From assembly GCA_003134685.1 (NCBI GenBank), contig PLCA01000016.1:299988-363987 (forward strand): DNA of 64,000 nt, in the 5' to 3' direction. Positions 17,176 through 25,575 of the stretch are shown in pieces (within the stretch, counting starts at the first letter, position 1; each line of letters opens with the position of its first letter). Source of the stretch: Gemmatimonadota bacterium. GTDB taxonomy: Bacteria; Gemmatimonadota; Gemmatimonadetes; Gemmatimonadales; Gemmatimonadaceae. The notes under the pieces were generated by a model. The model saw only the letters and a program-made list of their open reading frames with translations, had not been told where the DNA came from and ran no database searches. The position numbers and the translations under genes were made by a program.

Positions 17176-18171
17176 ATGACTCGCCCTGCGAAGGCGCAAT
17201 CCATGTATTTCAAGGCAGAATCCGCGCTATTCGCCGGGCTTGAGATATACAACAAGCCGGACTTTGCCTATCGGGAGGAGACATTCGCAATTCTCGCTAT
17301 TAATGCGTGGGAGCTGCTGCTGAAGGCAAGAGTTCTGGCCAAGAACACGAATAAACTCCAATCGCTGTACGTCTACGAAACGAGGCAGAAACCTGATGGT
17401 AGTAGAACCAGCAGGCAGTTTCTCAAACGCAACCGTGCCGGCAACCCACTGACTATAGGCCTAACCGCGGCGATTCGGTCGTTGGAAGCGGATCCGAACA
17501 CCCGTCTACCCCCAGAAGTGCGAGGGAATCTGGAAGCGCTGCTGGAAATACGCGACAACGCTGTCCACTTCGTGAATGCGCGGTTTGAACTTGCGAAGGC
17601 GGTCCTCGAGATCGGAACAGCATGCGTTAAGAACTTTGCCGCCCTCGCGGACATGTGGTTTGGGGAAGACTTGTCAGGGTACAATTTGTATCTCATGCCG
17701 ATTGGCTTTCTCACAACGCCTGCGGCAACCGCAGTCGTAGCAGGCGGGGAAGAGGGAAAACTCGTTTCTTACTTGCGCAACCTGATGGCTGCACAAAATG
17801 CTGCGACGACCACCACGAGCTCCTACCATATCGCGTTGGATGTAAACATCTCCTTCAAGCGGGCCGCAACCGACGCTGTGAGCACGTTTGCGCTTACAAA
17901 CGACCCCGGTGCTCCGCACGTGTACCTAACTGAAGAAGACATTCGACAGAAGTACCCGTGGGATTATCGAGAGTTCGTCAGTCGGTGTCGGGCTCGATAT
18001 CGAGACTTCAAGGAGAACGAAGAGTTCCACAGAATTCGACGTCCTTTTCTTAAGGATTCGCGCTATGTCCGAGAACGGCTGCTCGACCCTGGCAATCCGA
18101 AGAGTATGAAGAAACAATTCCTCAACCCGAACTTTCTTTCGGAATTCGATAAACACTACGCAAAGAAGTAG
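17176..18171 (+). CDS. DUF3644 domain protein
   Basis: The N-terminal 190 residues match the DUF3644 pattern ('YREETFAILAINAWELLLKARVL', 'LEALLEIRDNAVHFVN'), which resembles HEPN-like all-alpha domains and is frequent in defence islands, sometimes in abortive-infection loci. The 'RDNAVHF' segment is close to the HEPN RxxxxH motif, so RNase activity is conceivable but unproven. The C-terminal part ends in a basic region. ATG 17176 is the track start; ATG 17203 with an AAGG box is an alternative. It sits 14 bases after the PG-binding fusion gene. Confidence 0.75.
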   Translation: MTRPAKAQSMYFKAESALFAGLEIYNKPDFAYREETFAILAINAWELLLKARVLAKNTNKLQSLYVYETRQKPDGSRTSRQFLKRNRAGNPLTIGLTAAIRSLEADPNTRLPPEVRGNLEALLEIRDNAVHFVNARFELAKAVLEIGTACVKNFAALADMWFGEDLSGYNLYLMPIGFLTTPAATAVVAGGEEGKLVSYLRNLMAAQNAATTTTSSYHIALDVNISFKRAATDAVSTFALTNDPGAPHVYLTEEDIRQKYPWDYREFVSRCRARYRDFKENEEFHRIRRPFLKDSRYVRERLLDPGNPKSMKKQFLNPNFLSEFDKHYAKK

Positions 18172-18258
18172 CTATCGTGGCAACGACAAAGAATTCTGTC
18201 TTAACCGGCATTTGGACCGCGACCGTCGCGACCATGGGCCAGTTCTCCGCTTGGAGAA

Positions 18259-19737
18259 ATGATGCCTGACCTTTCTTGGCTGGCCCTCGCCTTAGCACCA
18301 GTTTCCGTTCTACTCTTGATCGGATACAACAGGTCCCGGGTCACTCTGTCAGAGTTGCGAGAGCGTTTCGCCCCCATTGCTTCGGCCGATGAAGAGGCGC
18401 GTAAAATCAAGATGGCTGCTCAGAGCGCCGCTCAGATCGTCCGAGATGATGCCGAGAACGTCAAGGCAAGCGCTGCGAAGCAAGTTGCCTCAACACAAAC
18501 CGAGGTCGCGGCAGCGCGAGCCAAATGGGCCGAGGATTTGAGCCGATTACAGTCTCAAAAAGCAGATCTTGCGACTGAATACCAGAGCGGACGGGCACTT
18601 TACGACAAGTTGAAGAGCGAGGTCGCACTCCTGGAGGAGAATCTTGAAGACATTTCATTCGGTGTCTACAAGCCTCATTTCACTTTTCAAAGCTCGGACG
18701 AATACAAGAAGGCGCTAGAGGAGCTCTGGCAGGAAGAAACGGCCATGATTGGAAATGGAAAGGCCGCGGTCAGCAGGGAAACGTGGCAGGTTGGCGGGAG
18801 CAGTCAGGCCGGGGAGCGTATGACCAAGCAATACACAAAGCTGCTCTTGCGGTCTTTCAATGCCGAGTGTGACGCTGCGATCGCGAAGGTCAGTTGGAAT
18901 AATCTGGCGACCATGTCTGAGCGGATTCGGAAGTCTTTCGATGCGTTAAACAAGCTTGGTTCGGTCATGCACATGGAGATTCTGGAGCCGTATCGCGATC
19001 TCAAGCTTCGCGAACTTCAGCTGACATACGAGCAGGAGGAGAAGAGGCAAGAGGAAAAAGAGGAAGCGCGGCGGGTTAGAGAACAGATGCGTGAAGAGGA
19101 GAAGGTCCAGCGTGAGTTGGCCGCTGCTCACGAACAAGCAGACAAGGAGGAGCGGGCTGCCGAGAAGGCGTTGGACAAAGCAAGGAAGGATGCGGAAGAA
19201 CTTGACGAGCAAGGCCGAGCGCTGATGGCGGATCGTATACGCGACCTCGAATCACAGCTCGCGGCAGCCCAGGAACAAAAAGAACGGATAAAAGCGCAGG
19301 CCGAACTGACCAAACGCGGCCACGTTTACATCCTTTCCAACATAGGCTCCTTCGGCGAACAGCTCGTCAAGATAGGGATGACTAGACGCTTGGAGCCTCG
19401 AGAACGAGTTGCCGAGTTGAGCGACGCATCGGTGCCATTTCCTTTCGATGTTCACACTCTCATTTATACTGACAACGCACCGGCTCTCGAATTAGAGTTG
19501 CACAACCAATTCTGGGAGAACCGTATCAATCTCGCTAACAACAGAAAGGAGTTCTTCCAGGTCTCCATCGCCGAGGTCGAGGATTACCTCTGCAAGCGAG
19601 GTCTCAAGTGCACGTTTAACCGTCTGGCTGAGGCAAAAGAGTACCGGCAGACCTGCTCTGATCGCGAGCGAGCAAAGGCAGCCATGCAGAAAACGCTCAC
19701 CGCTCAAGGCGGTCAATTTCCAGAATCTCTGTTCTAA
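18259..19737 (+). CDS. DUF4041 protein with GIY-YIG (T5orf172) nuclease-like domain
   Basis: A single N-terminal membrane helix ('LSWLALALAPVSVLLLIGY') is followed by a coiled coil, a DUF4041 region (about 130-270), a long charged coiled coil (about 255-350) and a C-terminal T5orf172/MUG113 domain of the GIY-YIG superfamily ('HVYILSNIG...QLVKIGMTRR' with a later Arg and 'KEFFQV'). This architecture is recurrent in prophages and defence islands; a membrane-tethered nuclease is the simplest reading. A GGAG box precedes ATG 18259/18262. Gaps of 87 and 114 bases separate it from its neighbours, so it may be its own transcription unit. Confidence 0.85.
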   Translation: MMPDLSWLALALAPVSVLLLIGYNRSRVTLSELRERFAPIASADEEARKIKMAAQSAAQIVRDDAENVKASAAKQVASTQTEVAAARAKWAEDLSRLQSQKADLATEYQSGRALYDKLKSEVALLEENLEDISFGVYKPHFTFQSSDEYKKALEELWQEETAMIGNGKAAVSRETWQVGGSSQAGERMTKQYTKLLLRSFNAECDAAIAKVSWNNLATMSERIRKSFDALNKLGSVMHMEILEPYRDLKLRELQLTYEQEEKRQEEKEEARRVREQMREEEKVQRELAAAHEQADKEERAAEKALDKARKDAEELDEQGRALMADRIRDLESQLAAAQEQKERIKAQAELTKRGHVYILSNIGSFGEQLVKIGMTRRLEPRERVAELSDASVPFPFDVHTLIYTDNAPALELELHNQFWENRINLANNRKEFFQVSIAEVEDYLCKRGLKCTFNRLAEAKEYRQTCSDRERAKAAMQKTLTAQGGQFPESLF

Positions 19738-19851
19738 CGCGGCGGAAGGCGATCATAGATCCTCCAAAGTGTTGGGGGGATGACCGAAACCCTCTCATCA
19801 AGTCATGACCAGCGTAAACAGAGCTCCCCCAAAATCAGGCCCTGACCATTC
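19738..19851. promoter_or_regulatory. Intergenic region with palindrome and long inverted repeat
   Basis: The stretch upstream of the OLD-PycTIR-PycC trio contains the 8-base palindrome GTCATGAC (19802-19809), a second ATGACC about 24 bases before it, and an inverted pair TTGGGGG (from 19772) / CCCCCAA (19826-19832) that could fold a long hairpin. This is the only sizeable gap before the trio, so it probably carries its promoter or a terminator of the preceding gene. No clear -35/-10 pair was found. Confidence 0.35.
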
Positions 19852-21237
19852 ATGCCATACCAGCGGATCGAGATCAAAGGATTGCGAGGGTTCTCGACGA
19901 GCCAGTCGCTTGACCTCGCCAGCCCAACTGGTCAGTCAGGAAGTGGTCTGACCGTAGTCGTCGGACCAAATAACGCAGGCAAGTCTACAGTTGTCGAAGC
20001 TCTACGGGTCTTCTCGAGTAGCCAAGCCCCATCCTTCATGGAGGGTAAACGCAACAAGGCTGCAGGTGACCGCGTGCGGCTGGAACTAATCGAAAATGCG
20101 GAATCTCGATTTGTTCTCCGCACTATCGATGCTGGAGGGAGCGAAACTCTGTGGGAGGGTGCCGCGCCGGCGGCAAGAATTCTGGTGCTACCGTCGCGAC
20201 GCCATTTCAATGTCTCGTTCGGTAAGGCCGAGTACGCACGCAGTCAGTATACCGCGAATATGGCCAACACAGCGAACCGTGGTGACGCCATAAACACATT
20301 CGGATACCGTCTCTTCTCAATTCAGAAGAACCGCGCCGCATTTAACTCGGTTCTGTCAAAGGTTCTAGAGCCAGTGCCCCACTGGGTGATCGAGCTCGCA
20401 TCCGACAACCAATATTATTTGAAATTCACATCGGCCGGCCAAACTCACAGCAGTGAGGGTTTAGGTGAGGGCTACTTGAGTCTGTTCTTCATTATCGACG
20501 CGCTGTACGACTCGTCGGAAGGGGACACGATTGTCATTGACGAGCCTGAACTCTCACTCCATCCCGCGTTGCAACGGCGGCTCAATGCGTTGATTGCCGA
20601 TTATGCCGCGACAAGACAGGTCGTTGTCTCAACACATTCCCCATATTTCCTTGACTTTGAGTCGCTGGCCAACGGGGGCAAGGTTGCACGTATTCATTTT
20701 GCCGAATCCGGGTCTGTCATCTCGCAGCTGGGCGAAGCCACTGGAAAGAAGCTTACGGGTCTGCTTGACGACCTCCGCAACCCTCATGTGCTTGGCCTCG
20801 ATGCCAAGGAAGCTTTCTTTTTGGATGACGGTGCGTGGCTTCTCGAAGGGCAGGACGACGTGGTTCATTATCGTCGCATTGCCGAGCTTTTAGGTTTGAC
20901 GCTGCCGGGATCATTTTTTGGGTGGGGAGTGGGTGGCGCCGATAAGATGAGACTGCTCGCTACGGCCTTGAAGGAACTCGGCTTCGCCAAGGTTGTGGGT
21001 ATCGTCGACTCCGACAGAGCCAGCCTTGCTAGTGAGTTGTCAAAGGAATTTCCAAACTATCGATTTGCGGCCATACCGGCCAAGGATGTTCGAACAAAGG
21101 AAGGCCGCGTAGCCGCCGCCGCGGTCTTCGGACTCCTCGATGAAGATGGGCAGTTACGGAAAGAGTATGCTGAAGAAACACAAAGGATTCTGGAAGGTGC
21201 CGTTGCGTATCTTAGACCTGAGCAACCACCTATCTAG
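19852..21237 (+). CDS. OLD-family ATPase with C-terminal TOPRIM nuclease domain
   Basis: The N-terminal half is an ABC/SMC-type ATPase: Walker A GPNNAGKS (38-45), a signature-like 'SEGLGEGYLSL', Walker B 'TIVIDEPELSLHP' near 226 and the switch 'VVVSTHSP'. The second half has the TOPRIM hallmarks: a Glu in 'WLLEGQDD' near 334 and DxD in 'VVGIVDSDRA' near 383. This is the OLD family, related to the GajA nuclease of Gabija and to phage P2 Old. No UvrD-like GajB partner is present. It lies 15 bases before the TIR effector gene, so it is probably co-transcribed with the Pycsar pair. Family call is strong; participation in Pycsar is inference. Confidence 0.88.
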   Translation: MPYQRIEIKGLRGFSTSQSLDLASPTGQSGSGLTVVVGPNNAGKSTVVEALRVFSSSQAPSFMEGKRNKAAGDRVRLELIENAESRFVLRTIDAGGSETLWEGAAPAARILVLPSRRHFNVSFGKAEYARSQYTANMANTANRGDAINTFGYRLFSIQKNRAAFNSVLSKVLEPVPHWVIELASDNQYYLKFTSAGQTHSSEGLGEGYLSLFFIIDALYDSSEGDTIVIDEPELSLHPALQRRLNALIADYAATRQVVVSTHSPYFLDFESLANGGKVARIHFAESGSVISQLGEATGKKLTGLLDDLRNPHVLGLDAKEAFFLDDGAWLLEGQDDVVHYRRIAELLGLTLPGSFFGWGVGGADKMRLLATALKELGFAKVVGIVDSDRASLASELSKEFPNYRFAAIPAKDVRTKEGRVAAAAVFGLLDEDGQLRKEYAEETQRILEGAVAYLRPEQPPI

Positions 21238-21252
21238 CAGACACTGAGACCC

Positions 21253-22158
21253 ATGATTAGGCGATTTCAGGACGATAAGAAGGTTTTGGTCGAGTCGCTC
21301 AAAGAGCAAAAGCTCATACGCGGCGACGCGGGGCTTGCCGATCGTATCGCCGACATTGGCGAACTGATTCAGGTCGATCCAGGCGTCACAGTCATCGAGC
21401 AAGGCGATGTAGATAACGACGTCTTTTTAATCCTTGCCGGTTCTTTTGACATCACCGTTAACGGGCGCTTGATCGCCAAACGAGGACCAACGGACCATGT
21501 CGGGGAAATGGCCGCGATTCAGCCAAGTCAGCAGCGCTCGGCAACTGTTACCGCTTCGACGGCGGCTGTCGTATGCAAGCTGACAAACGCGCAGTTCTTG
21601 GACATCGCGAGGAGCTATCCGGAAACCTGGCGGACAATCGCCCGAGAGCTTGCATGGCGGCTTGAGCAGCGAAACACGTTGGTTGCAACTACCCACGAAA
21701 AAATCCGCATTTTCATCGTTTCATCGACCGAGGCTTTAGCAGTGGCAAGGGCTATTCAGAGCGCTTTCGAGTACGATCCGTTTCAGGTTACTGTTTGGAC
21801 GGATGGGGTCTTCAGAGCCTCGTGGTACCCGGTCGAAAGCCTAGAACAGCAACTCGATAATTCTGACTTTGCGATTGCGATTGGCTCGCCTGACGACGTT
21901 GTCGAGAGTAGGGGAAAATCGGCGATGACCGCTCGTGACAATGTCATTTTCGAGTTAGGCCTATTCATCGGTAGGCTCGGCCGGAAACGGTCCTTCCTGC
22001 TCGAGCCTCGAGGAGATGAGGTAAAGCTTCCAAGCGACCTTACCGGTATCACAACGATTTCCTACAAGAATGTGACTGGCAAAGAGCTGGCTGCTGCGCT
22101 CGGGCCGGCGTGTAACAAAATGCGCGAGATTATTAACGATCTTGGGCCGAACAACTGA
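21253..22158 (+). CDS. pycTIR: Pycsar effector: cNMP-binding domain fused to TIR NADase
   Basis: Residues about 25-140 form a CRP-like cyclic-nucleotide-binding domain ('VTVIEQGDVDNDVFLILAGS', 'VGEMAAIQPSQQRSATVTA'). Residues 150-290 match the TIR-like domain of Pycsar/CAP12 effectors ('RIFIVSSTEALAVARAIQ', 'ARDNVIFELGLFIGRLGR'), whose Glu in FELGLF is the likely catalytic residue. In known Pycsar systems, cCMP or cUMP made after phage infection binds the sensor domain and the TIR domain degrades NAD+, arresting the cell. The gene lies 15 bases after the OLD gene and 19 before the cyclase gene. No signal peptide is present; it acts in the cytoplasm. Confidence 0.88.
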   Translation: MIRRFQDDKKVLVESLKEQKLIRGDAGLADRIADIGELIQVDPGVTVIEQGDVDNDVFLILAGSFDITVNGRLIAKRGPTDHVGEMAAIQPSQQRSATVTASTAAVVCKLTNAQFLDIARSYPETWRTIARELAWRLEQRNTLVATTHEKIRIFIVSSTEALAVARAIQSAFEYDPFQVTVWTDGVFRASWYPVESLEQQLDNSDFAIAIGSPDDVVESRGKSAMTARDNVIFELGLFIGRLGRKRSFLLEPRGDEVKLPSDLTGITTISYKNVTGKELAAALGPACNKMREIINDLGPNN

Positions 22159-22177
22159 ATTCTGCAAAAAAAACAAT

Positions 22178-22873
22178 ATGGGATTGAAAACCGATTTAGA
22201 AACCGAAGTCTCAAGGATCTTCAAAACGCAATGGACGACGCGAGACGGCCAAACCGTTCCCGACGACCAAACCGTCAAACTCGGCAATGACGCTGTCAAG
22301 CTTAGAGCAACCGTCCTATACGCGGATCTTGCCGATTCGACCAAGATGGTAGACAAGAAAAAGGCTGAATACTCAGCCGAGGTCTACAAAACATTTCTTC
22401 TTTGCGCAGCGCGGATCATAACGAGCCACGATGGAGCGATCACAGCGTATGACGGCGATAGGATCATGGCCGTGTATATCGGCAACGCCAAGAATACGAG
22501 CGCCGTGAAGTCAGCGATGAAGATTCGGTATGCTGTGGGCCAGATCATCAATCCCGCTAAGGACAAGCAGTACCCCAGTTCGGTCTCAGAGCCTGTAAAG
22601 CACGTGGTCGGAATCGATACGAGCGATCTTTTTGTTGCAAAGACGGGGGTCCGAGGGGCAAACGATTTGGTTTGGGTCGGGAGAGCCGCCAATTATGCCG
22701 CCAAACTTTCCGCTCTGCCGAGTCCTTATATCTACATCACTAACGAAATATTCCAAAACATGGCGGAAGAAGTCAAAACGCATGCAGGAAAGTCCATGTG
22801 GGAAGCCGTTCTCTGGAACAATTTTGACAACCGTACGATCTATCGGTCGAGCTGGCACTGGGCGATCGATTAG
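22178..22873 (+). CDS. pycC: Pyrimidine nucleotide cyclase PycC (class III cyclase-like)
   Basis: The 231-residue protein is a stand-alone class III cyclase domain. The metal-binding Asp residues are in 'VLYADLADSTKM' (D50) and 'AYDGDRIMAVYIG' (D94), with 'VGIDTSDLFVAKTG' and 'WVGRAANYAAKLS' completing the fold. Because it immediately follows a cNMP-binding TIR protein and lacks sensor domains, it should be the Pycsar cyclase making cUMP or cCMP. Which base it uses cannot be decided by eye. The track starts at TTG 22142; ATG 22178 gives the usual N-terminus. It ends the island, 54 bases before a core-like flavoprotein gene. Confidence 0.87.
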   Translation: MGLKTDLETEVSRIFKTQWTTRDGQTVPDDQTVKLGNDAVKLRATVLYADLADSTKMVDKKKAEYSAEVYKTFLLCAARIITSHDGAITAYDGDRIMAVYIGNAKNTSAVKSAMKIRYAVGQIINPAKDKQYPSSVSEPVKHVVGIDTSDLFVAKTGVRGANDLVWVGRAANYAAKLSALPSPYIYITNEIFQNMAEEVKTHAGKSMWEAVLWNNFDNRTIYRSSWHWAID

Positions 22874-22927
22874 CGCTAGGAAGCACAAGGAGCGGAAACG
22901 TGCTTCACCCAATCAGAAGAGATCCTA

Positions 22928-24823
22928 ATGGGCGCTCCGCGTAATCCGACTTCGCGCAATTGCGACGATCGCGCCGGCATGAACGAGCCGATCTCCCGCC
23001 GGGACTTCCTCAACGGCGCCCTCCTCGCTAGCGCCGGAGTTCTCCTTCACGGTAAAGCGCCAACTATCTCGCCGGAAGACGCCTTCGACGGCTACGGCGG
23101 CATCGGCGACTACGCGCACTCCAACGGCAACACCTGGGAAGTCCTTAGCACCGGACACGCGATGCGCGATGGCGCGTTCGAAAAGCGTATCGCGAATGCC
23201 ACGGACACCGGCGAGATCTACGACCTCGTCGCCGTCGGCGGCGGCATCAGCGGACTCGCCGCCGCGGTCTTCTTCCAGAAATACAAAGGCGGACGCGCGC
23301 TGGTCATCGACAACCACCCGATCTTCGGCGGCGAAGCCAAGCGCAACCAATTTCTAGTTGATGGGCAGCGACTAACAGCGCACCAAGGCTCGGCCATCTT
23401 CCTCGTGCCACAGAAGGGCGGCTACACCAGCCGCTTCTACGACATGATCGGAATGGATCGCTCCTCGTTCAACTACCAGACTTGGCGCGGACCCGCTCCA
23501 GAGATGCCGCTTGCGCACTCTCCGTACGAGACGCCGAAGAATTACGGCTTCTACTTCGGACCGCAGTTCGGCCAGCGACCCGGCGTGTGGGTGATGGACC
23601 CGTGGGGACGGAAGCTCGAAGGCGCGCCGGTGAGCGATGCCGTGAAGGCGGAACTGCTGCGCTGGGGCACGAACCGCGTCGACTTTCCGGGACCGAAGAC
23701 CGAAGGCGACGCCATCTCGCGCCAGCTCGATACCATCACGCTCGAAGATCATCTCATGGCGCGGCACCAGATCAGTCGCGAGACGGTGCGCAACTTCCTC
23801 TCTCCCGTCGAAGGCGGCGGTTACGGTCTCGGACCCGACGTGCTCTCGGCGTACTGCAACTACGCGATCGAGAACCAGTTTCCCGAGGACGGCGACGACA
23901 AGCTCGGCGACCAGATGTTCCCCGACGGCAACGGCGGATTCGCGCGACTGATGGTGAAGACGCTCATCCCCGACGCCTTCGCCGGCCCGCGCACCGTCGA
24001 CGCGGTGTGGCAGAATCGCGTCAACTTCGGCGCGCTCGATCGCGCTGCCCAACCAACCAGGCTGCGGCTAAATTCAACGGTGGTGCGCGTCGAGCACGCG
24101 GGCAACCCGGCGAGCGCGCCGCACGTGGTCATCACCTATGCGAAGGGCAATCGTCTTTTCAAAGTCAGAGCACGCAGCGTGGTGATGGCGGGCGGCAGCT
24201 GGACGACGAAGCACGTCGTGCACGATCTGCCCGCGAGTCACCGCGACGCCTACGAGCAGTTCTATCGATCGCCCTGCCTCATGGCGAACATCGCCGTCCG
24301 TAACTGGCGCTGGCTCTACAAAATGGGGATGTCCGGATGCCGCTGGTTCGGCGGACTTGGCGACTATCTCTCCGTCCGCAAAATGGCACTCGTCGGCAAC
24401 GAGCCGCGCACCATCGACCCCGATTCACCGACGGTTCTCACTATCAAGGTATTGTTCGCCCAGCCCGGACTCTCGATCGCCGAGCAGGGCTCACAGGGGC
24501 GTGCGAAGCTGCTCGGCACTTCGTTCGCTCAGTACGAGCGGGCGTTCCGCGAGCAGATGGCCGACATGTTCGCGCCTGGCGGCTTCCATCCGCGGCGGGA
24601 CATCGCCGGAATCATTCTTAATCGCTGGGGGCACGCGTACGTGAATCCGCAGCCGGGATTCTTCTTTGGCCTCAATGGCAAGCCGGCGCCGAGGGATGTG
24701 CTGCGGAATCAGCCGCACGGGCGGATTTCGTTTGCGAATACCGATCTTGCGGGCGCCAGCGATCATCGCAATTCGATTCGAGAGGCCGATCGCGCGGTAA
24801 AACAGCTCCTCGACGGGTCATGA
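22928..24823 (+). CDS. Tat-exported SpdH-like FAD oxidoreductase
   Basis: A twin-arginine signal SRRDFLNG near residue 23 precedes an FAD-binding domain ('EIYDLVAVGGGISGLAAAVFF', then 'FGGEAKRNQF'). The overall pattern is that of spermidine dehydrogenase SpdH-type amine oxidoreductases, which oxidise polyamines in the periplasm. Substrate identity is inferred from family only. ATG 22928 is used; ATG 22979 would also leave the Tat motif intact. The stop overlaps the ABC ATPase start as ATGA. High GC resumes here, marking the end of the island. Confidence 0.82.
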   Translation: MGAPRNPTSRNCDDRAGMNEPISRRDFLNGALLASAGVLLHGKAPTISPEDAFDGYGGIGDYAHSNGNTWEVLSTGHAMRDGAFEKRIANATDTGEIYDLVAVGGGISGLAAAVFFQKYKGGRALVIDNHPIFGGEAKRNQFLVDGQRLTAHQGSAIFLVPQKGGYTSRFYDMIGMDRSSFNYQTWRGPAPEMPLAHSPYETPKNYGFYFGPQFGQRPGVWVMDPWGRKLEGAPVSDAVKAELLRWGTNRVDFPGPKTEGDAISRQLDTITLEDHLMARHQISRETVRNFLSPVEGGGYGLGPDVLSAYCNYAIENQFPEDGDDKLGDQMFPDGNGGFARLMVKTLIPDAFAGPRTVDAVWQNRVNFGALDRAAQPTRLRLNSTVVRVEHAGNPASAPHVVITYAKGNRLFKVRARSVVMAGGSWTTKHVVHDLPASHRDAYEQFYRSPCLMANIAVRNWRWLYKMGMSGCRWFGGLGDYLSVRKMALVGNEPRTIDPDSPTVLTIKVLFAQPGLSIAEQGSQGRAKLLGTSFAQYERAFREQMADMFAPGGFHPRRDIAGIILNRWGHAYVNPQPGFFFGLNGKPAPRDVLRNQPHGRISFANTDLAGASDHRNSIREADRAVKQLLDGS

Positions 24824-25572
24824 CCGAGCCCGTGATCAGCGTCACTGACCTGACGCGACGCTTCGGGCGGATGACGGCACTCGATTCCGTGAGCCTGTCG
24901 ATGCCGCGTGGGGCTGTGTACGGGCTCGTCGGCGCTAACGGAGCAGGTAAGACGACGCTCATCAAACACATCCTCGGTTTGCTGCGCGCGCAAAGCGGCT
25001 CGGTCCGCATCTTCGGCCTCGATCCCGTGGCCGACCCGGTTGGCGTATTGTCGCGCATCGGGTATCTCTCCGAGGAGAACGATCTCCCCGGTTGGATGCG
25101 CGTCGACGAGCTCATTCGCTACTCGCGTGCGTTCTATCCGGCCTGGGACGATGATTACGCCGAAGATCTGCGCCAGTCGTTCGCGCTCGAGCCGGCAGCG
25201 AGAATCGAGAACCTGTCCAAGGGACAGAAGGCACGCGCCGGAATGCTGATCGCCCTGTCGTATCGCCCGGAGCTATTGGTGCTGGACGAACCGTCGTCGG
25301 GCCTCGATCCCATCGTCCGCCGCGAGATCATCGGCGCCATCATTCGCACCATCGCCGGTGAGGGGCGCACCGTCCTGTTCTCGTCGCACTTGCTGGAGGA
25401 GGTAGAGCAGGTCGCCGATCACGTCACGATGATCGACCGCGGAAAAATCGTATTGAGCGCCTCACTCGATTCCATCAGGGAATCGCACCGCGTCGATGGG
25501 CGCGTCCCATCACTCGATGAGATCTTCGTGGCGCGCGTGGGGATGCCCGCCGCGACAGAGTCCGACGGGTAG
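24820..25572 (+). CDS. ABC transporter ATP-binding protein
   Basis: The 250-residue ATPase has Walker A GANGAGKTT near residue 42, the signature as 'LSKGQKARAGM' (a degenerate LSGGQ, as is common in ABC-2 exporters), Walker B 'LLVLDEPSSGLDP' and the switch His in 'FSSHLLEEVEQVADH'. It energises the permease encoded three bases downstream. Translation is coupled to the flavoprotein gene through ATGA. The YhcG/CcmA-like group handles drugs, lipids or peptides; the substrate is unknown. Confidence 0.93.
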   Translation: MTEPVISVTDLTRRFGRMTALDSVSLSMPRGAVYGLVGANGAGKTTLIKHILGLLRAQSGSVRIFGLDPVADPVGVLSRIGYLSEENDLPGWMRVDELIRYSRAFYPAWDDDYAEDLRQSFALEPAARIENLSKGQKARAGMLIALSYRPELLVLDEPSSGLDPIVRREIIGAIIRTIAGEGRTVLFSSHLLEEVEQVADHVTMIDRGKIVLSASLDSIRESHRVDGRVPSLDEIFVARVGMPAATESDG

Positions 25573-25575
25573 ACA

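Noticed and set aside
19852-21237. Gabija system (GajA-GajB)
   Set aside because: The OLD-TOPRIM protein fits GajA-like families, but no UvrD-type helicase gene follows; a cNMP-TIR gene does.
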